In this document: piece after piece, positions 1-10,359 of the stretch
Layout of the letters: each line of letters opens with the position of its first letter
Numbering within the stretch: the first letter of the stretch is position 1
Assembly: GCF_006716235.1 (NCBI RefSeq)
Contig: NZ_VFOR01000002.1
Location: 682,001-746,000 of the forward strand
From: Propioniferax innocua
GTDB taxonomy: Bacteria; Actinomycetota; Actinomycetes; Propionibacteriales; Propionibacteriaceae
Length of the DNA stretch: 64,000 nt
Direction of reading: 5' to 3'
Translations under genes and position numbers: made by a program
The notes under the pieces: model-generated
The model's database searches: none
The model's input: the letters and a program-made list of their open reading frames with translations, nothing else
What the model was told of the DNA's origin: nothing

Positions 1-1490
<1,490 letters not shown>

Positions 1491-1618
1491 GTCCTGCCTA
1501 GGAAGCGACGCGGGTTAGCGCCCCGATGCTACCCGAGGGGCCAAGCCATGTCAGGGACCGTGTCGCAGACGACCCCGAGGCCTCAGAAATCCCTGTGATC
1601 CCGAGAATGCACGCGGCT

Positions 1619-2170
1619 TCAGGAGTACACGTGCGGGGCGAGCGTCCCCACATCACGCAGATTCCGGTACTTCCCGGCGAAATCCAGGCCGTAGCCGACG
1701 ACGAACTCGTTGGGGATGTCGAACCCCACGTACTTGACCTCGACGTCGTTGTTCGCAGCGTCGGGCTTGCGGAACATCGTCATCACCTCGAGGCTCGCCG
1801 GCTCACGCGAGAGCAGGTTGGAGATGAGGTAGCTCAGCGTCAGACCGGTGTCGATGATGTCCTCGACCACGAGCACGTGACGATCGTGGATATCGGTGTT
1901 GAGGTCCTTCAGGATGCGCACCACACCCGAGGACTGCGTCCCCGATCCGTAGGAGGAGATCGCCATCCAGTCATTCTCCACGTGAGACGTCATGTGACGG
2001 GAAAGATCGGCCATCACCATCACCGCGCCGTTGAGGACGCCGATCATCAGAACGTTCTTGTCCTTGTAGACCTCGTCCAGCTCTACGGCCATCTCGGCGA
2101 GGCGGGCTTGGATCTGGGCGTCGGTGTAGAGAACGTGCGTCAGGTCATCTGCGATGTGTGAAGCATCCAC
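1619..2170 (-). CDS. hpt: hypoxanthine-guanine phosphoribosyltransferase
   Basis: Purine salvage enzyme that joins hypoxanthine or guanine to PRPP in the cytoplasm. The 183-residue length is normal for bacterial HPRT. The PRPP-binding motif VLVVEDIIDTGLT is present, as are the flexible-loop SSYGSGTQSSG and the C-terminal VGYGLDFAGKYRNL segment. The start at 2170 lies 5 bp after the stop of tilS, so the two are probably cotranscribed; this tilS-hpt pairing is conserved in actinobacteria. Nothing unusual is seen. Confidence 0.97.
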   Translation of the reverse strand: MDASHIADDLTHVLYTDAQIQARLAEMAVELDEVYKDKNVLMIGVLNGAVMVMADLSRHMTSHVENDWMAISSYGSGTQSSGVVRILKDLNTDIHDRHVLVVEDIIDTGLTLSYLISNLLSREPASLEVMTMFRKPDAANNDVEVKYVGFDIPNEFVVGYGLDFAGKYRNLRDVGTLAPHVYS

Positions 2171-2175
2171 GCAAC

Positions 2176-3135
2176 TCAGTCTCGCATGACGACCAATCGC
2201 CCGCCACGTCTCCCCACCCGCAGCCCCGGAACCTCGACCGAATGTTGACCACGCCAGTGCGTGACCAGCCGCATGACCGCATGGACGTGGTCATGCCCGG
2301 GCTCGGCGGCTCCGTGGACGATGAGCCAGCGACGCAGGACGCGGGTGGCGATCGGCGTCGGGGCGTCGAGGACGGTGACGGGCAGTTCATCGGGAATGTC
2401 GCCGAGGTGCCGCTCGGCCAGTTCGTCGAGAAGGTCCGCGTCATCGCGTGCCTGTCGTGCGGTACGGGCCAGGGCTTCGGCGACGCCGGGGCCGAGGTGG
2501 TCCTCGAGCACCGGCAGCACGTCGTGGCGGACGCGGACGCGCGTGTAGGCCGGGTCGTCGTTGTGGGGGTCGTGCCATGGGGTGAGGCCCCATTCGGTGC
2601 AGGCCCGCTCGGTGTCGGTGCGTCGCAGGCCCAGCAGTGGTCGGAGGAGGCGTCCGCCGCCGGGCAGGGAACGCTCCGGTGGGATGCCCGCCAGGGACCG
2701 TGTTCCCGATCCGCGGGCCAGCCCCAGCAGCACCTGTTCGGCCTGATCGTCCAAGGTGTGGCCGAGCAAAAGCGTTCCCGCGGGAACGTCCCCGGAGGCG
2801 GCGGTCGCATCGTCGAAGGCTCGGTAGCGGGCTTCCCGTGCCGATGCCTCGGGGCCCGAGTCGGTTGTCGGGTCGACATGGACGCTGCGGATCTCTACCG
2901 GCAGGCCCCGGGGTTGCATCTGTTCCCGGACGCGAACGGCGACGTCGGCGGTCTCGGGCTGCAGACCGTGGTCGATCACCAGAGCGCGTGCCTCGAGGCC
3001 CAGGTGCGCCACCGCTGCGGCCAGCGCCAACGAATCGGGACCACCCGAACAGCCGACCACGACCGGAGCATCCGGCACGGCACGCACGGCCTGCACCACG
3101 GCCAACGCATGCTCGCCGAGCGCTCGTTTCGCCAT
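2176..3135 (-). CDS. tilS: tRNA(Ile)-lysidine synthetase
   Basis: Makes lysidine at the wobble base of the CAU-anticodon tRNA-Ile, using ATP and lysine. The 319-residue protein carries the PP-loop ATP pyrophosphatase motif SGGPDS near its N-terminus (VVVGCSGGPDSLAL). The start at ATG 3135 is preferred over the longer open frame reaching 3222 because a strong AGGAGGGG ribosome site sits directly upstream and the upstream residues do not look like the family. It is a short actinobacterial-type TilS. One copy of the palindrome CGTTCCCGCGGGAACG (2773-2788) lies inside the gene and encodes part of DVPAGT. Confidence 0.95.
   Translation of the reverse strand: MAKRALGEHALAVVQAVRAVPDAPVVVGCSGGPDSLALAAAVAHLGLEARALVIDHGLQPETADVAVRVREQMQPRGLPVEIRSVHVDPTTDSGPEASAREARYRAFDDATAASGDVPAGTLLLGHTLDDQAEQVLLGLARGSGTRSLAGIPPERSLPGGGRLLRPLLGLRRTDTERACTEWGLTPWHDPHNDDPAYTRVRVRHDVLPVLEDHLGPGVAEALARTARQARDDADLLDELAERHLGDIPDELPVTVLDAPTPIATRVLRRWLIVHGAAEPGHDHVHAVMRLVTHWRGQHSVEVPGLRVGRRGGRLVVMRD
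2773..2788. repeat. 16-bp iterated palindrome, copy 1 (in tilS)
   Basis: Perfect palindrome CGTTCCCGCGGGAACG. The identical 16-mer recurs at 42747, 57236 and 60967. Here its first base is the third position of a tilS codon. Confidence 0.8.
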
Positions 3136-3220
3136 CGCCCCTCCTCTTGGCATCTTCCGGCATTCCGCCACACACCGAATCACCAGCAGCATGTCACGGA
3201 TGCACGAGTAGATTTCGCGC

Positions 3221-3799
3221 ATGGAGATTCCAACGTTGGTCGGCGAGTTCGTGCACCTCGTGCCGCTGGCTCTCGATCACCACGACGGTTTGGTCGACGC
3301 GGCCGGTGATGGTGAACTGTGGGAGCACTGGTGGACATCGGTCCCCGAGCCCGGTGGCATGCGTGCCGAGATCGAGCGTCGTCTTGCCCTGGCCGACGAG
3401 AACGCGATGATGCCGTTCACGCAGATGTCACCGACCGGTGAGGTGTTGGGCATGACGGCGTTCTACGACTTCGACGACGCGGTACCGCGTCGGGAGATCG
3501 GATACACGTGGTTGCGCGCCGGAACGCATGGCACAGGGGTGAACGTGGAAGCGAAGAAACTTCTGCTGAGCCACGCCTTCGACGAAGCGGGCTGTGAATG
3601 TGTTGGTTTCCGCACCCAGTGGGTGAACCATCGCTCTCGGCAGGCCCTCGACCGGCTCGGGGCCAAGTGTGACGGTGTGCTGCGCTCCCATCAGCGTCAT
3701 CGCAACGGCGTGTTGCGGGACACGGTGATGTACTCGATCCTGCGTCACGAATGGCCGACGGTCCACGCGTTGTTGGAACACCGCCTCAGCCAGCGATGA
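3221..3799 (+). CDS. GNAT-family N-acetyltransferase (RimJ/RimL-like)
   Basis: Predicted acetyl-CoA-dependent N-acetyltransferase of 192 residues. The pattern fits RimJ/RimL-like proteins: a strand near residues 71-85 (GEVLGMTAFYDF), an IGYTWLR segment, and the typical late block where NHRSRQALDRLGAK precedes DGVLRSHQRHRNGVLRDTVMYSI. The substrate cannot be told from sequence; ribosomal protein, antibiotic and small-molecule acetyltransferases share this pattern. It is divergent from tilS across 85 bp and its last 14 bases overlap the end of cutC on the other strand. Confidence 0.85.
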   Translation: MEIPTLVGEFVHLVPLALDHHDGLVDAAGDGELWEHWWTSVPEPGGMRAEIERRLALADENAMMPFTQMSPTGEVLGMTAFYDFDDAVPRREIGYTWLRAGTHGTGVNVEAKKLLLSHAFDEAGCECVGFRTQWVNHRSRQALDRLGAKCDGVLRSHQRHRNGVLRDTVMYSILRHEWPTVHALLEHRLSQR

Positions 3800-4460
3800 G
3801 TTCGCGCCAGGCGGTGACGTTCGCGTCGTCGACGGGTTGATCGAAGGATGCGTCGCGGCGTGCCGGTGAGCCGATGTGGAACGCAGTGACGCCAGCGGCG
3901 AGCAGCGCCGGGACGTGATCAGCGCGTAGGCCACCGCCGGCCATGGTGCGTACGGCGATGGTCTCGTCGGCGCGGGCGGCCTGCAGCAACGCATCGAGCC
4001 CGTCCCCCACTCCGGTGCGGCAGCCTGCGGTGAGCACCTGGTCGATGGCGGCGAACCCGGCGATGGCGCGCCATGCGGCGTCCCGGTCGGCGACCTCGTC
4101 GATGGCCCGGTGGAAGGTGACCGGCAGTTCGGCGGCCTCCACGAGCGTCTCGACGGTGGCGGTGTCCACCATCTGACCAGTCAGGAATCCGAGCACGACG
4201 CCTGCCGCGCCCGCGTCGCGGAACTGCCGCGCCAGCACGGCCAGCGCGTCGATGTCCTCGGCGACGCCGAATCCCGGACGCAGACGCAGCATGGGCCGCA
4301 CGGGAAGGTCGGTGGCGGCGCAGGTCTCTTCGACGAGGCGCGGGTCGGGTGCCAGACCACCGTGGTCCATGGTGCCGACGAGTTCGATGCGGTCGGCGCC
4401 ACCGGCTTCGGCGCGCACGGCGTCGTCGGAGCCCAGGGCGATGACCTCCAGCAGGCTCAT
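3786..4460 (-). CDS. cutC: CutC-family protein
   Basis: TIM-barrel protein of the CutC family, historically linked to copper homeostasis although the biochemical role remains unsettled. The 224-residue protein starts MSLLEVIALGSDDAVRAEAGGADRIELV, which is the characteristic N-terminal strand and AxxAxxxGADRIEL segment, and contains VRPMLRLRPG and PVTFHRAID blocks of the family. The ATG at 4460 overlaps the upstream peptidase stop as ATGA and is chosen over a longer open frame to 4532. Likely translationally coupled to the peptidase. Confidence 0.9.
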   Translation of the reverse strand: MSLLEVIALGSDDAVRAEAGGADRIELVGTMDHGGLAPDPRLVEETCAATDLPVRPMLRLRPGFGVAEDIDALAVLARQFRDAGAAGVVLGFLTGQMVDTATVETLVEAAELPVTFHRAIDEVADRDAAWRAIAGFAAIDQVLTAGCRTGVGDGLDALLQAARADETIAVRTMAGGGLRADHVPALLAAGVTAFHIGSPARRDASFDQPVDDANVTAWRELIAG

Positions 4461-5461
4461 GTGTTCCTCTCGATCCATTGGTCGGGGGCGGCGATCTCGG
4501 TGCGTGTCGGGAGGGCGTCGGGCCCTGCCCACACACGGTTGAGCCCCTCGACGCCGACCTCGGCGATCACGTCACGACAGAATCTCGCACCGTCTCGATA
4601 CTGTGCGAGTTTGACGTCCAGCCCCAGCAGTCGCCCGATCACTCGGTCGCGCAGGGTGCCACGGCGTCGGGCCTCGAAACGTCGCCGGATACGGCCGAGC
4701 CCGGGCACCACTCCGGGACCGACGCGGTCCATCATGACATCGGCGTGCCCTTCGAGGAGCGACATCACCGCCGTGACCCGATCCATGCTCGCAGCGGCCC
4801 GGGGGTTGGAGCCGATCACATCGGCGGTCGACGCCTTCTCACCCCGGATCATCGAGCCGATGGTGCGCATCATGACCGCCCAGTCCGGCTCCACGTGCTC
4901 CAGCAACTCCCGGGCGGCCACCGTGATGTGCTCGGTGAGCCACGGCGCGGCGTTGAACTGCAGCCGGTGGGTCTCCTCGTGCAGACACACCCACAGATGG
5001 AACGGGTCGGCCGGCACCTCCATCTTGCGCTGCGCCATGAGCACGTTGGGCGCCACCAACACCAGCCGCTGGGCCCACGGATCGAACTGACCCAGCACGC
5101 GTCCGGCGAGCAGACCCAGCAGTGCCCCGGTCTCGGCACCGGCCGCCACCGCCCGACCACGCCCTCCTCCGGGCTGACCGAACAGACCGCCGAAGGACTC
5201 ACAGGAAGCGCGGACCCAGCCCGGGCGGTCGAGGACGATCGTCGTGGAATCTGGTGCCAGGGGCAGTTGCGCGGTCTCGGCGGCGATGGACCGCGCACGT
5301 TCGGCGGCGTCGGCCAGACCGGCCTCGAGCGCGCTCACCTCGGCACGCGTGGCCTTCGGTGGACGCGGGGCCGTCCGCGCCCCGACGCGAGCGGCCACGT
5401 CCCAGTCGATCGGCCCCCGAAGACCCCTCTCGGCCGGCTTGGCACGACCCACTCCACTCAT
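4457..5461 (-). CDS. zinc-dependent peptidase, Rv3626c-like family
   Basis: Conserved actinobacterial predicted metalloprotease of about 334 residues. A HExxH zinc motif is visible as HEETH in WVCLHEETHRLQF, with a downstream LLEGHADVMMD segment that probably supplies the third zinc ligand, as in the DUF2342/zinc-dependent metalloprotease family. No signal peptide is evident. The start is ATG 5461; GTG 5467 is an alternative two codons upstream. Its place between tilS and the PBP4-type dac gene matches the mycobacterial order. The substrate is not known. Confidence 0.85.
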   Translation of the reverse strand: MSGVGRAKPAERGLRGPIDWDVAARVGARTAPRPPKATRAEVSALEAGLADAAERARSIAAETAQLPLAPDSTTIVLDRPGWVRASCESFGGLFGQPGGGRGRAVAAGAETGALLGLLAGRVLGQFDPWAQRLVLVAPNVLMAQRKMEVPADPFHLWVCLHEETHRLQFNAAPWLTEHITVAARELLEHVEPDWAVMMRTIGSMIRGEKASTADVIGSNPRAAASMDRVTAVMSLLEGHADVMMDRVGPGVVPGLGRIRRRFEARRRGTLRDRVIGRLLGLDVKLAQYRDGARFCRDVIAEVGVEGLNRVWAGPDALPTRTEIAAPDQWIERNT

Positions 5462-5528
5462 GGCCACAACCTAACGTCCATGACCCGATACAGGCCCACC
5501 AGTCCGCCGCAATGCCAGACGCTCGGGC

Positions 5529-5900
5529 TCAGCCCCCGATGGCCCGCTTCGGAGATGCCGAACCACCGTCGGGGAACATCCCCGGCGGCGGTGCTGTGTA
5601 CGGCAGGGGTTCACCGGCCGCCGAACGGTGGACGCTCCCGGCGAACGGCCCATCCGCGGCCATGAGCATCCCCAGGTGGTAGTCCGCGTGGTCGCGGAGC
5701 CATACCGACATCCCGCCGGGATCGTCCTGGGCGGCCTCCCACGAATGCCACAGGGCCTCGAGGCGCAGCACGGCCTCGGGATGACGCCACCATTCGGCGT
5801 CCCAGAACCGTCCGTGCTCCGAACCGATCGGCCGGGTGAACGTGGCGCACACGAATTCCCGGACGAAAGCGTCGACAGAACCGTAGCGGGGTCCAACCAT
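5529..5900 (-). CDS. DUF4913-like protein
   Basis: Small protein of about 123 residues of unknown function. The conserved stretch FWDAEWWRHPEAVLRLEALW followed by GMSVWLRDHADYHL and a GPF segment matches the DUF4913 family found in actinobacterial chromosomes and plasmids. The ATG at 5900 overlaps the dacB stop by one base (TGATG), which favours this start over the ORF start at 5909. The C-terminus (about residues 95-123) is proline- and glycine-rich and probably disordered. Confidence 0.75.
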   Translation of the reverse strand: MVGPRYGSVDAFVREFVCATFTRPIGSEHGRFWDAEWWRHPEAVLRLEALWHSWEAAQDDPGGMSVWLRDHADYHLGMLMAADGPFAGSVHRSAAGEPLPYTAPPPGMFPDGGSASPKRAIGG

Positions 5901-7303
5901 CAGGAGCACCCACAGTCGGCGAGTGCGGACGTGACCCGGTCGAGATAGACGCGAGCGCCGTAGTCCGCCTCGGGCGCGCCGTTGACGATGAAGGCGAACA
6001 CCAGGATCGCGCCGTCCTTGTCACGCATGTATCCGGCGAGGGATGACACCCCTGTGAGCGTTCCGGTCTTGCCGCGCACCACACCACGGCCGGGCGCAGT
6101 GCCGTCCTCCACATACCGGTCGAGGAGGGTGCCCTCGGCCCCGGCCACCGGCAGTCCGGTCAGCACCGCTCGCAGATCGGGCTCCTCCTCGGCCGACGCC
6201 AGCCCGATCGCACCAGCCAGCGTCGATGCGGCCACGCGGTTCTCCCGTGACAGCCCGGAGCCGTCGTCGACGACCATGCCATCGACCCACAGACCCCGGT
6301 CCTCCAAAACCTTGCGCTGCTTCTGTCGAGCCGAATCGAGGGAGCCGTCGCCACCGTCGACACGGCCCACGTGCCGGAACAGGATCTCGGTGGTGTCGTT
6401 GTCGGAGAAGGCCAGAGCACTCTCGACGATCGTGGACAGCGGCGGCGATTCCACACGCGCGCGGTCGACGGCGGCATCCCCCTCGGGAGCATCACCCCGG
6501 CTGATCCCCGTCACCTCGATGCCACGGGCCTTGAGCGCATCGGCGAAGACACGACCCGCGGCATCGGCGGGCTGTGCCTCACGCGGCCCCACCGGGTTGG
6601 GCGAGAGCCGACCGCGATCGACCCACAGGCCCTCGCTGGGGGTCACGTAGTCGCGGTAGACGTCGGGCCAGGCCGGGTTCCACGGGTCGCCGGCGAAGAT
6701 CGTGGCGTCGACGCCGAGGGAGACGCGCGGAGCACCTTCGGCCCTGAGGGATTCGGCCGTCTGGTCTGCCAGGGCGTCGAGATCGGCACGCGAGAGCGTC
6801 GGATCCCCACCACCGACGAGCCACAGCACACCCGAATCGGCCGCATCGCCACGCACCTCGGTGGTGAACTGATGCTGCGGGCCATAGGAGTCCAGAACGG
6901 CCAGGGAGGTGAGCACCTTCATCGTCGACGCCGGGATGCCGCCGCTCGTGGGCTCGGATTCATGGAGCACCTTGCCGGACTCGGCGTCGATCACCTGACC
7001 GAACACACGGCCCGGGGCGGGGCCGACGCCTTCGATACGTCTGGTGACCGTGTCGGCGTCGGTGCCGGGCTCGGCGGTGGCGGGCCCGACCACATGGGCC
7101 GGCGCAGGGGCGACATCCATCGCGGGCGGAGGGGCATCGAAGATCCGCGGATCCACCGTGTCAGGGGCCGACGGGCGCGCTCCCACCTTCTCCATCACCG
7201 CACTGGCGGCCGACCCGATCACCCCTGTGACAGCGAAGATCACGACCGCGATGACCGCCATGGTCGCGCAGGCCACGCCGAACCGGCCGCGAATGTGCTT
7301 CAT
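5900..7303 (-). CDS. dacB: D-alanyl-D-alanine carboxypeptidase/endopeptidase (PBP4 type)
   Basis: Peptidoglycan-trimming penicillin-binding protein of the S13 (PBP4/DacB) family, acting outside the membrane. The 467-residue protein starts MKHIRGRFGVACATMAVIAVVIFAV, an N-terminal membrane anchor or uncleaved signal. The catalytic motifs are in order: STMK within IPASTMKVLTSL, SDN within AFSDNDTTEI, and KTG within RGKTGTLTG. ATG 7303 is chosen because AGGAG lies just upstream; the frame stays open to 7393 without a good start. It is divergent from ppa and homologous in position to Rv3627c. Confidence 0.92.
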   Translation of the reverse strand: MKHIRGRFGVACATMAVIAVVIFAVTGVIGSAASAVMEKVGARPSAPDTVDPRIFDAPPPAMDVAPAPAHVVGPATAEPGTDADTVTRRIEGVGPAPGRVFGQVIDAESGKVLHESEPTSGGIPASTMKVLTSLAVLDSYGPQHQFTTEVRGDAADSGVLWLVGGGDPTLSRADLDALADQTAESLRAEGAPRVSLGVDATIFAGDPWNPAWPDVYRDYVTPSEGLWVDRGRLSPNPVGPREAQPADAAGRVFADALKARGIEVTGISRGDAPEGDAAVDRARVESPPLSTIVESALAFSDNDTTEILFRHVGRVDGGDGSLDSARQKQRKVLEDRGLWVDGMVVDDGSGLSRENRVAASTLAGAIGLASAEEEPDLRAVLTGLPVAGAEGTLLDRYVEDGTAPGRGVVRGKTGTLTGVSSLAGYMRDKDGAILVFAFIVNGAPEADYGARVYLDRVTSALADCGCS

Positions 7304-7416
7304 TTCACTCCTGATCGTTCCGACTGACGGCGCCTCGGGACACCAGACCAGTGGGCGAAGCGGTACCATCGCGGGCACAAACAATCGCCGCACACCAAAC
7401 TACAGGGAGACCCCGG

Positions 7417-7986
7417 GTGACTGACGAATACGTGCCCCCCACCGGCAAGGATGCTGCTGACGCCGCGAAGAGCCTGCGGTTCGACGTGACGGTTGAGATC
7501 CCCAAGGGCACCAGAAACAAGTACGAGCTCGATCATGCGACCGGCCGCATCCGGCTGGACCGCACGCTGTTCACCTCGACCCAGTACCCGTACGACTACG
7601 GGTTCATCGAGGGCACGCTCGGCCAGGACGGCGACCCGCTGGACGCCTTGGTGCTCATCCCCGATCCCACCTTCCCCGGCTGCCTCATCGAGTGCCGCGC
7701 GATCGGCATGTTCCGCATGACCGACGAGGCCGGCGGCGACGACAAGGTCGTCTGCGTCCCGACCGATGATCACCGCCGCGATCATCTTCAGGACATCGAG
7801 GACATCCCGACGCACTCGATCCTCGAGATCGAGCACTTCTTCACCGTCTACAAGGACCTCGAGCCCGGCAAGTCGGTCGAAGGCGCCATCTGGGTGGGTC
7901 TGGAGGAGTCCGAGAAGGAGATCAAGGAGTCCTTCGAGCGCGCCAAGGGCACGCCCTTCGAGCACAAGCACGTCAACCTCTACTGA
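7417..7986 (+). CDS. ppa: inorganic pyrophosphatase
   Basis: Family I soluble pyrophosphatase, PPi to 2 Pi, driving biosynthetic reactions. The 189-residue protein contains the metal-binding signature [10 protein letters not shown], plus [11 protein letters not shown] and the KxxxxExGxxxR-like block [22 protein letters not shown]. The start is GTG 7417, four codons before EYVPPTG, with GGGAG 8-13 bp upstream; the frame is open back to 7351. The N-terminus is about 20 residues longer than the shortest relatives. A pyrophosphate-using PEP carboxykinase is encoded 2.4 kb downstream, so two enzymes competing for PPi are neighbours. Confidence 0.96.
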   Translation: MTDEYVPPTGKDAADAAKSLRFDVTVEIPKGTRNKYELDHATGRIRLDRTLFTSTQYPYDYGFIEGTLGQDGDPLDALVLIPDPTFPGCLIECRAIGMFRMTDEAGGDDKVVCVPTDDHRRDHLQDIEDIPTHSILEIEHFFTVYKDLEPGKSVEGAIWVGLEESEKEIKESFERAKGTPFEHKHVNLY

Positions 7987-7987
7987 G

Positions 7988-8977
7988 GTGGAACTCCTTG
8001 CTCTCACAGCGCCGGCCGCGAACCGTGTGTACGCGGCCGGCGCTGGCGTCCTCACCTCCGCCGAACTGGAGATCCTCAGTGGCGTCCCGGTGGAGCCGGT
8101 GCACATCGCCGGCGTCGAATATCTCGCCTTCGACGCCGACTCCACGCCCGAACTCCGCGCCGCACTGGCGCGCCATTCGGCGTTTCTGGCGCTGTTCGCC
8201 CGCCACGACGGTCTGCTCGACCCCCTCGAGGTGCCGGCGCACGGGTTGTTCGACGACGACCTGGTGACGATCCCCAAGTACTCGGGCAAGACCAACGAAC
8301 AGTTCACACGCCTGCTGCTGAACGTCACCCTCGCCGCGGTGGAAAGCCCCACTGGGCGACGCTGGACCGTGCTGGATCCGATGTGCGGACGCGGCACGAC
8401 ACTCGCCCATGCGCTGATCGGTGGACACGATGCGGCGGGCGTCGAGATCGACACCAAATCGGTGGAGGCCATGGCCGCGTTCTGGCGCACCTGGCTTCGC
8501 CGCAAACGGCTCAAGCACACCGCCGATGTCTCCCCCGTTCGCCGGGAGGGCAAGTCGATCGGGAAACGCTTCGACGTGGAGGTCCGCCCCTCGAAGGACG
8601 CCGCCGCGTCACACCTGACCGTGTTCACCGGTGACACCCGCCAGTCGGCGAAACTCTACGGAAAGCGCCGCTTCGAGGCGATCGTGACCGACGCCCCCTA
8701 CGGCGTGATCCATGGTTCACAGGGCCGCGGCCGCAAACAACGCACCGCTGCCGACCTGCTCACCGAGTCCGTGCCGGTGTGGGGCTCCCAACTCGCCCCC
8801 GGTGGCTCGCTGGGCATCTCCTGGAACACGCTCGGCATGCCCCGCGAAGATCTCGTCGCCGCGCTCACCGACGCCGGACTCCACGTGCACGACGACGGCC
8901 CCTGGCGTCGCCTGGCCCACCGCGTCGACTCCTCCATCCACCGCGACGTGGTGGTGGGCACCCGTCCGGCCGACTGA
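7988..8977 (+). CDS. SAM-dependent methyltransferase (TRM11/UPF0020-like)
   Basis: Predicted RNA or nucleic-acid methyltransferase of 329 residues. The Rossmann core holds the SAM-binding motif LDPMCGRGTTLAHAL and the catalytic-type motif TDAPYGVIHG, a variant of the D/NPPY motif. These are the marks of TRM11/TrmG10-like enzymes that modify tRNA guanosine, which is the best guess for the substrate. An N-terminal domain of about 110 residues precedes the core. The start is GTG 7988, one base after the ppa stop, so the gene is probably cotranscribed with ppa. Confidence 0.8.
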   Translation: MELLALTAPAANRVYAAGAGVLTSAELEILSGVPVEPVHIAGVEYLAFDADSTPELRAALARHSAFLALFARHDGLLDPLEVPAHGLFDDDLVTIPKYSGKTNEQFTRLLLNVTLAAVESPTGRRWTVLDPMCGRGTTLAHALIGGHDAAGVEIDTKSVEAMAAFWRTWLRRKRLKHTADVSPVRREGKSIGKRFDVEVRPSKDAAASHLTVFTGDTRQSAKLYGKRRFEAIVTDAPYGVIHGSQGRGRKQRTAADLLTESVPVWGSQLAPGGSLGISWNTLGMPREDLVAALTDAGLHVHDDGPWRRLAHRVDSSIHRDVVVGTRPAD

Positions 8978-9089
8978 TCCACAGAAACGCCCGTCACCTC
9001 GCAGGCACTCCGACAGGGCCAGATCCCCGGCCCGACCCCCGTGTACGCCCCCTGACCATCGCCTTGATGTACGCCGATAGGGTGTCCGC

Positions 9090-9833
9090 ATGATCGCTGG
9101 CGTGCCCGTGCTGTTGCGTCCGGATTGGGAGAAACTCGTCCCCTCCGACGACCCGGAGCAGGTCATGCCCACCCCCGATGGGCTCCCGAAGGCCGCACGC
9201 CGATGGATCAGCGCATCGGTCGATCCCAACACCCCACACTGGCAGTCGGTGCAGATGGTCACCCGCGGTGAACTGCGCTACGGCGACTGGCACGAGTTCC
9301 TCGCCCGCGAGATCGTCAACGTCGACAAGGGCTTCATCTGGGCCGGCCTGAGCACCAAGGGCGTCCCCCTGCGGATCGTCGACCAATACACCGAAGGTGT
9401 CGGCAACCTGCGACTGCGCCTCGCCGGCGTGGTACCCATCCGTTGGCAGGACCCCGATCAGCTCTCCGAGAGCGCTGCGGGCCGTTTCGCCCTGGAGTCC
9501 CTGCTCCTGCCCACCGGATGGGACCGATGGACCTTCACCGAGGGCTCCACCGAGAACGAATTCACCGTGACGATCCCCGTCGGTGACCGGAGTTTCGACA
9601 TCACCGTGACCACCGATGAAGACGGCCACCTGCTGACCGCATCCATGCTCCGATTCGGATGGCCCGAGGAGAAGGGCCCCGGCGTCGAGGCGCCGTTCGG
9701 CGTCCGGGCCGAATCATGGAGTCGTTGGAACGGCATCCTGATCCCCGAGAAATACACCGCCTCGTGGTGGTTCGGCAGCGCCGGAGAGCGCGAACTGCTG
9801 CGGGCGTCCGTGTCCCTGGCGACCTTCGCCTGA
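9090..9833 (+). CDS. DUF6544/DUF6920-like protein
   Basis: Conserved protein of 247 residues with no assigned activity. It shows the family pattern PKAARRWISASVD, a VQMVTRGELRYGDWHEF segment, GFIWAGLSTKGVPLRIVDQY and SAAGRFALESLLLP. No signal peptide, membrane segment or catalytic motif is evident. It lies 112 bp after the methyltransferase and 42 bp before the phosphatase, in the same direction. Confidence 0.6.
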   Translation: MIAGVPVLLRPDWEKLVPSDDPEQVMPTPDGLPKAARRWISASVDPNTPHWQSVQMVTRGELRYGDWHEFLAREIVNVDKGFIWAGLSTKGVPLRIVDQYTEGVGNLRLRLAGVVPIRWQDPDQLSESAAGRFALESLLLPTGWDRWTFTEGSTENEFTVTIPVGDRSFDITVTTDEDGHLLTASMLRFGWPEEKGPGVEAPFGVRAESWSRWNGILIPEKYTASWWFGSAGERELLRASVSLATFA

Positions 9834-9875
9834 ATCGAGCCGCCCGTCCGGGGCGTCGCGAGAGGAGAACGATCC

Positions 9876-10358
9876 ATGCCGACCCTCTGGTTGCTCCGAC
9901 ATGCCAAAGCCGCGAATTTCACCCCCGGCCGTGGGGATGCCGAACGTCCCCTGACCGAACGCGGCCGCACCCAGGCCGACACCATCGGCCGCCTTCTGGC
10001 CCGGCAGGAACCCATCGAACACGTCCTGTGTTCCACCGCCACCCGCACCCGTGAGACCCTCGAAGGGTTGGGCCTGGATGCTCCGGTGGAGTTCTGTGAG
10101 AACATCTACCAGGCCGGTTCGGACGCCATCGTCCATCTGATCGGCGAGGTCGACCCCGCGGTGCAGACGCTTCTCGTGGTGGGGCACGCTCCCGGTGTTC
10201 CCGCCCTCGCCCAAGACCTGGCACGCGAAGGATCCGACCCCGACGCCATGGCCCGACTCGAGGCCGGCTACCCCACCGCAACCCTCACCCGCGTCGATGT
10301 GGATTCCTGGGATCGACTCCAGGACACCCGCGTCACCCACGTACATCTGGCAGGTTGA
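9876..10358 (+). CDS. SixA-like histidine phosphatase
   Basis: Histidine phosphatase superfamily protein, 160 residues, the usual size of SixA. The catalytic RHAKA (LWLLRHAKAANF) is at residues 8-12, the PLTERGRTQA segment follows, and the second catalytic histidine is in VVGHAPG. SixA-type enzymes remove phosphate from phosphohistidine proteins, but the target here is unknown. Its stop (10356-10358) is one base from the start of the PEP carboxykinase-like gene, pointing to coupled translation. Confidence 0.85.
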   Translation: MPTLWLLRHAKAANFTPGRGDAERPLTERGRTQADTIGRLLARQEPIEHVLCSTATRTRETLEGLGLDAPVEFCENIYQAGSDAIVHLIGEVDPAVQTLLVVGHAPGVPALAQDLAREGSDPDAMARLEAGYPTATLTRVDVDSWDRLQDTRVTHVHLAG

Positions 10359-10359
10359 C